The translations under genes were made by a program, and so were the position numbers. Of a DNA stretch of 64,000 bases, positions 61,421 to 64,000 are shown piece by piece. Position 1 is the stretch's first letter. Each line of letters opens with the position of its first letter. The notes beneath the pieces are model-generated. The model was not told where the DNA came from. It searched no databases and worked only from the letters and a program-made list of their open reading frames with translations. Source of the stretch: Acinetobacter calcoaceticus DSM 30006 = CIP 81.8 (GTDB lineage: Bacteria; Pseudomonadota; Gammaproteobacteria; Pseudomonadales; Moraxellaceae); NCBI RefSeq assembly GCF_000368965.1, contig NZ_KB849780.1:620145-684144 (forward strand), read 5' to 3'.

Positions 61421-63859
61421 ATGAAATATCTCGTAAGTGTCTTATGTGTTATGTACTTGCCGATTCATGCTTTTGCTGAATCATTGCAAGATAACACCAA
61501 TATTGCTTTACCAAGTATTCCGGAAGTTACAAGCTCTTCTCATCAGGTATTCAGTTCTGATAAGGCGTACACACAGCTTTTTTTAAAGATTTCTATTAAC
61601 TCGAATATTTCAACAGATTTAATATCGGTACGCCAAGATCAAGATGGAAAGCTATATATTCGTGTTCGTGACTTAAATGTTTTAAGGATGAAAATGGATG
61701 AACACATTCCAGATACTCAATGGGTGTGTATTAACGAGCTAAAAGGAATTCAGTTTAAATATCTAGAGAATGAGCAGTCTCTAAACTTACAAGTTCCTTC
61801 GAACATGTTGACGGATTATTCAGTTGATTTAAATGGTCAACAGCTCACGAGTCCTCATTTACTGAAAATGAAGCCCTTAAACGCAGCCATTTTGAACTAT
61901 AGCCTCTATCACACCATGACCAATGACGAGAATGTTTTCTCCGGTTCGGCAGAGGGGATTTTTAACAGTGCAATCGGTAACTTTTCTTCAGGCGTTTTAT
62001 ACAACGGAAGTAATGAAACTAGTTATAGCCATGAAAAATGGGTGCGTCTAGAAAGTAAGTGGCAGTATGTAGACCCTGAAAAGATCAGAATATATACCTT
62101 AGGAGACTTTATTTCCAATAGTTCTGACTGGGGGAGTAGTGTACGACTAGCTGGTTTTCAGTGGTCGAGTGCTTACACCCAACGAGGTGATATTGTCACC
62201 TCGGCATTACCACAATTTTCTGGCTCGGCTGCACTGCCTTCGACATTAGATTTATATGTTAACCAGCAAAAGATTTATTCAGGACTTGTGCCTTCAGGCC
62301 CGTTTGACATTAAGCAGCTCCCGTTTATTTCGGGAAATGAAGTCACGCTTGTGACTACCGATGCGACAGGTCAGCAGAGCATTACCAAACAGGCTTATTA
62401 TTTTTCATCTAAAATTTTAGCAAAAGGGATTAATGAGTTTTCAGTAGATGTTGGAGTTCCACGTTATAACTATGGGTTGTATTCAAACGATTATGATGAT
62501 GCCACCTTTGCTTCGGGTGCGATTCGATACGGCTACAGCAACTCACTGACCTTAAGCGGTGGTGCAGAAGCTTCTACAGATGGGCTATCAAATCTGGGCG
62601 CTGGTTTTGCCAAGAATCTGTTTGGTTTTGGGGTAATTAATGCCGACATTGCAGCGAGCCAGTATAAAGATGAAAACGGTTATTCTGCCTTGGTTGGTTT
62701 AGAAGGGCGTATCAGTAAGAATATTTCGTTTAATACCAGTTACCGCAAAGTATTTGATAACTACTTTGACCTTGCCCGTGTGTCTCAAATTCGATATTTA
62801 AAAGATAATCAAACCGATGCTGAACCCAAAAACTATCTAAGCTACAGCGCACTGGCAGATGAGATTTTTAGGGCAGGAATTAACTATAATTTTTATGAGG
62901 GGTATGGAGCTTATCTGGGTTATAACCAGATTAAATTTAGCGACAATTCTTATAAATTAGTGTCTGCCAATTTGAGTGGAAGTATAAACAAGAACTGGGG
63001 ATTTTATACCTCAGCGTATAAAGATTATGAAAATCACAAAGACTATGGCATTTACTTTGCGTTGCGTTATACACCATCTACTAGAATCAATGCGATTACG
63101 AGTGTATCTAGTGAAAGTGGAAAAACAACGTATAGACAAGAAATAAATGGATTTAGTGACCCACAAATCGGTGCATTTGGATGGGGAGGTTATGTTGAGC
63201 GCGATCAGGATGCCAATCAAAACAATGCATCAGTCTATGCTTCTTACCGTGCCCGTGGTGCTTATCTGATAGGTCGATATAATCGAATTGGAGATAATGA
63301 TCAGGTTGCACTTTCGGCGACAGGATCATTGGTTGCGGCAGCTGGACGGATTTTTGCGGCCAATGAAATTGGAGACGGCTATGTAGTCGTGACCAATGCC
63401 GGACCACAAAGCCAAATTCTAAATGGTGGAGTCAATTTAGGAGCGACTGATCGAACCGGTCGATTCTTAATTTCAAATTTAAGACCTTATCAGCTTCATC
63501 ATATCTACCTAGATCCATCATATTTACCTTTAGAATGGGATGTTACTTCGACTAACCAAACAGCATTTGTGGGTTATCGCCAAGGAACCTTAGTAGACTT
63601 TGGTGCTCATCAGGTTGTTTCAGGGCTAGTAAAACTTGTTGATTCGAATAACTCAGCGTTATTACCTGGTTATAGCGTTCGAATTAATGGACAGCAAGAT
63701 GGGGTAGTTGGCTACGACGGTGAAGTATTTATTCCAAATCTATTAAAACAAAACAAACTTGAAGTCGATCTTCTGGATCATGGTTCATGCCAAGTTAATT
63801 TTGCGTATGAAAATAAGCAATACAGTGCTAAAAAATTGGGGCCTTATGTATGTCGATAA
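61421..63859 (+). CDS. outer-membrane pilus usher, second operon
   Basis: An 812-residue usher, seven residues shorter than its paralogue because of gaps in the N-terminal region. The barrel and plug region is almost identical to the first copy (see the repeat entry), while the N-terminal docking domain has many changes and the region after TSVSS is moderately different before the proteins become alike again at the C-terminus (GLVKLVDSNNSALLPGY). ATG follows AAAGAGGCAC. Overlaps the next gene by ten bases. Confidence 0.92.
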   Translation: MKYLVSVLCVMYLPIHAFAESLQDNTNIALPSIPEVTSSSHQVFSSDKAYTQLFLKISINSNISTDLISVRQDQDGKLYIRVRDLNVLRMKMDEHIPDTQWVCINELKGIQFKYLENEQSLNLQVPSNMLTDYSVDLNGQQLTSPHLLKMKPLNAAILNYSLYHTMTNDENVFSGSAEGIFNSAIGNFSSGVLYNGSNETSYSHEKWVRLESKWQYVDPEKIRIYTLGDFISNSSDWGSSVRLAGFQWSSAYTQRGDIVTSALPQFSGSAALPSTLDLYVNQQKIYSGLVPSGPFDIKQLPFISGNEVTLVTTDATGQQSITKQAYYFSSKILAKGINEFSVDVGVPRYNYGLYSNDYDDATFASGAIRYGYSNSLTLSGGAEASTDGLSNLGAGFAKNLFGFGVINADIAASQYKDENGYSALVGLEGRISKNISFNTSYRKVFDNYFDLARVSQIRYLKDNQTDAEPKNYLSYSALADEIFRAGINYNFYEGYGAYLGYNQIKFSDNSYKLVSANLSGSINKNWGFYTSAYKDYENHKDYGIYFALRYTPSTRINAITSVSSESGKTTYRQEINGFSDPQIGAFGWGGYVERDQDANQNNASVYASYRARGAYLIGRYNRIGDNDQVALSATGSLVAAAGRIFAANEIGDGYVVVTNAGPQSQILNGGVNLGATDRTGRFLISNLRPYQLHHIYLDPSYLPLEWDVTSTNQTAFVGYRQGTLVDFGAHQVVSGLVKLVDSNNSALLPGYSVRINGQQDGVVGYDGEVFIPNLLKQNKLEVDLLDHGSCQVNFAYENKQYSAKKLGPYVCR
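61741..63114 (+). repeat. near-identical usher tract, copy 2
   Basis: The counterpart of 5861-7234 in the first operon, same orientation, offset 55880. The two longest perfectly matching runs here are 62051-62206 and 62864-63061. Confidence 0.9.
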
Positions 63860-64000
63860 CTACTGCGAGTCATAGTTTTGGGATGAAGGGTGAAAAGTTT
63901 TCATTGGTCATAAAGTATATTTTAGTAATTGCTCTGTTATTTATATTATATGCATTTTTTAGCTCTGCACATGCTGCTTGTACGGTAAGTGGAACCACTA
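63850..64000 (+). CDS. pilus tip subunit, second operon (partial, runs off the right edge)
   Basis: ATG at 63850 overlaps the usher stop as in the first operon. The first 50 codons give a signal segment (a basic, 20-residue start, then VIKYILVIALLFILYAFF ending at SSAHA) followed by ACTVSGTT, the beginning of the first SCPU domain. It is the equivalent of the gene at 7970. The rest lies beyond the window. Confidence 0.85.
   Translation, partial: MSITTASHSFGMKGEKFSLVIKYILVIALLFILYAFFSSAHAACTVSGTT

Noticed and set aside
1..64000. CRISPR arrays, insertion sequences, tRNA or rRNA genes
   Set aside because: None was seen. The only regularly spaced repeat is the dnaX hexamer array, and no transposase or terminal inverted repeats were found.

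Overview
The window is a chromosomal segment of an Acinetobacter, most likely the A. baumannii / A. calcoaceticus complex. The evidence is the low-GC, AT-rich spacers, the recognisable aceR-aceI and amvR-amvA drug-efflux pairs, the CpaA/CpaB secreted protease and chaperone, a Tat-exported phospholipase C and spore-coat-U (Csu/Prp-type) pili. From memory, the order prp pilus, aceI, amvA, plc matches the A1S_2091 to A1S_2055 neighbourhood of A. baumannii ATCC 17978, but cpaAB is, as I recall, absent from that strain, so this is probably another isolate or a sister species. No rRNA, tRNA, insertion sequence or CRISPR array was seen.

Layout. 1-3.6 kb: a zinc-ribbon gene (cut by the window edge), a small hypothetical gene and pepN. 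4.2-9.0 kb: a four-gene pilus operon (subunit, chaperone, usher, tip), probably prpABCD. 9.2-12.0 kb: a GST gene, an SDR whose catalytic Tyr is replaced by Phe, an SDR-like degenerate protein, and a periplasmic chorismate mutase. 12.6-13.8 kb: a structured C4-like antisense RNA region controlling a 30-codon ORF, followed by a TetR gene. 13.8-16.1 kb: a FecA-like receptor with a Fur box. 16.2-29 kb: many small lipoproteins and hypothetical proteins, a GH24 lysozyme, an HxlR/AhpD-like pair, an EamA transporter, a YgiW-type protein, a GNAT enzyme, an ABC-F ATPase, a universal stress protein and an RDD protein. 29-34 kb: benE, an Lrp/AsnC regulator, leuE, tal, aceR and aceI. 34.3-39.8 kb: lipid-metabolism genes (thiolase, two-domain FabG, MaoC, esterase). 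39.8-42 kb: amvR-amvA. 42.3-44.8 kb: cpaAB. 44.9-49.5 kb: dnaX and phospholipase C. 49.6-51.2 kb: a thioesterase and an iron-type alcohol dehydrogenase. 52.2-55.9 kb: a packed operon of a tyrosine phosphatase, murB, a YdcF-like protein and a lysophospholipase. 56-59.6 kb: a lipoprotein, a broken lipoprotein gene, a glutamate-synthase-like enzyme and a membrane protein. 60.1-64 kb: a second pilus operon, paralogous to the first and cut by the window end.

The most notable observations are these. (1) The two pilus operons lie 55.9 kb apart in the same orientation. Their usher genes share a tract of about 1.37 kb, with runs of 156 and 198 identical bases, between diverged ends: recent gene conversion. 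(2) At 12735-13035 an RNA segment can pair either with its own upstream arm or with two target sites, one in a hairpin loop and one covering the ribosome-binding site of a short ORF. This is the logic of phage C4 antisense RNAs. (3) dnaX holds 16 perfect copies of a six-base repeat. (4) The FadI-like thiolase has a 94-residue basic, disordered N-terminal extension and a good internal start. (5) Paired palindromic operators overlap the amvA promoter.

Functionally the segment is rich in host- and stress-facing cell-envelope genes: two pili, a secreted protease, a phospholipase, two biocide/polyamine pumps and an iron receptor. They are interleaved with core genes (dnaX, murB, tal, pepN).
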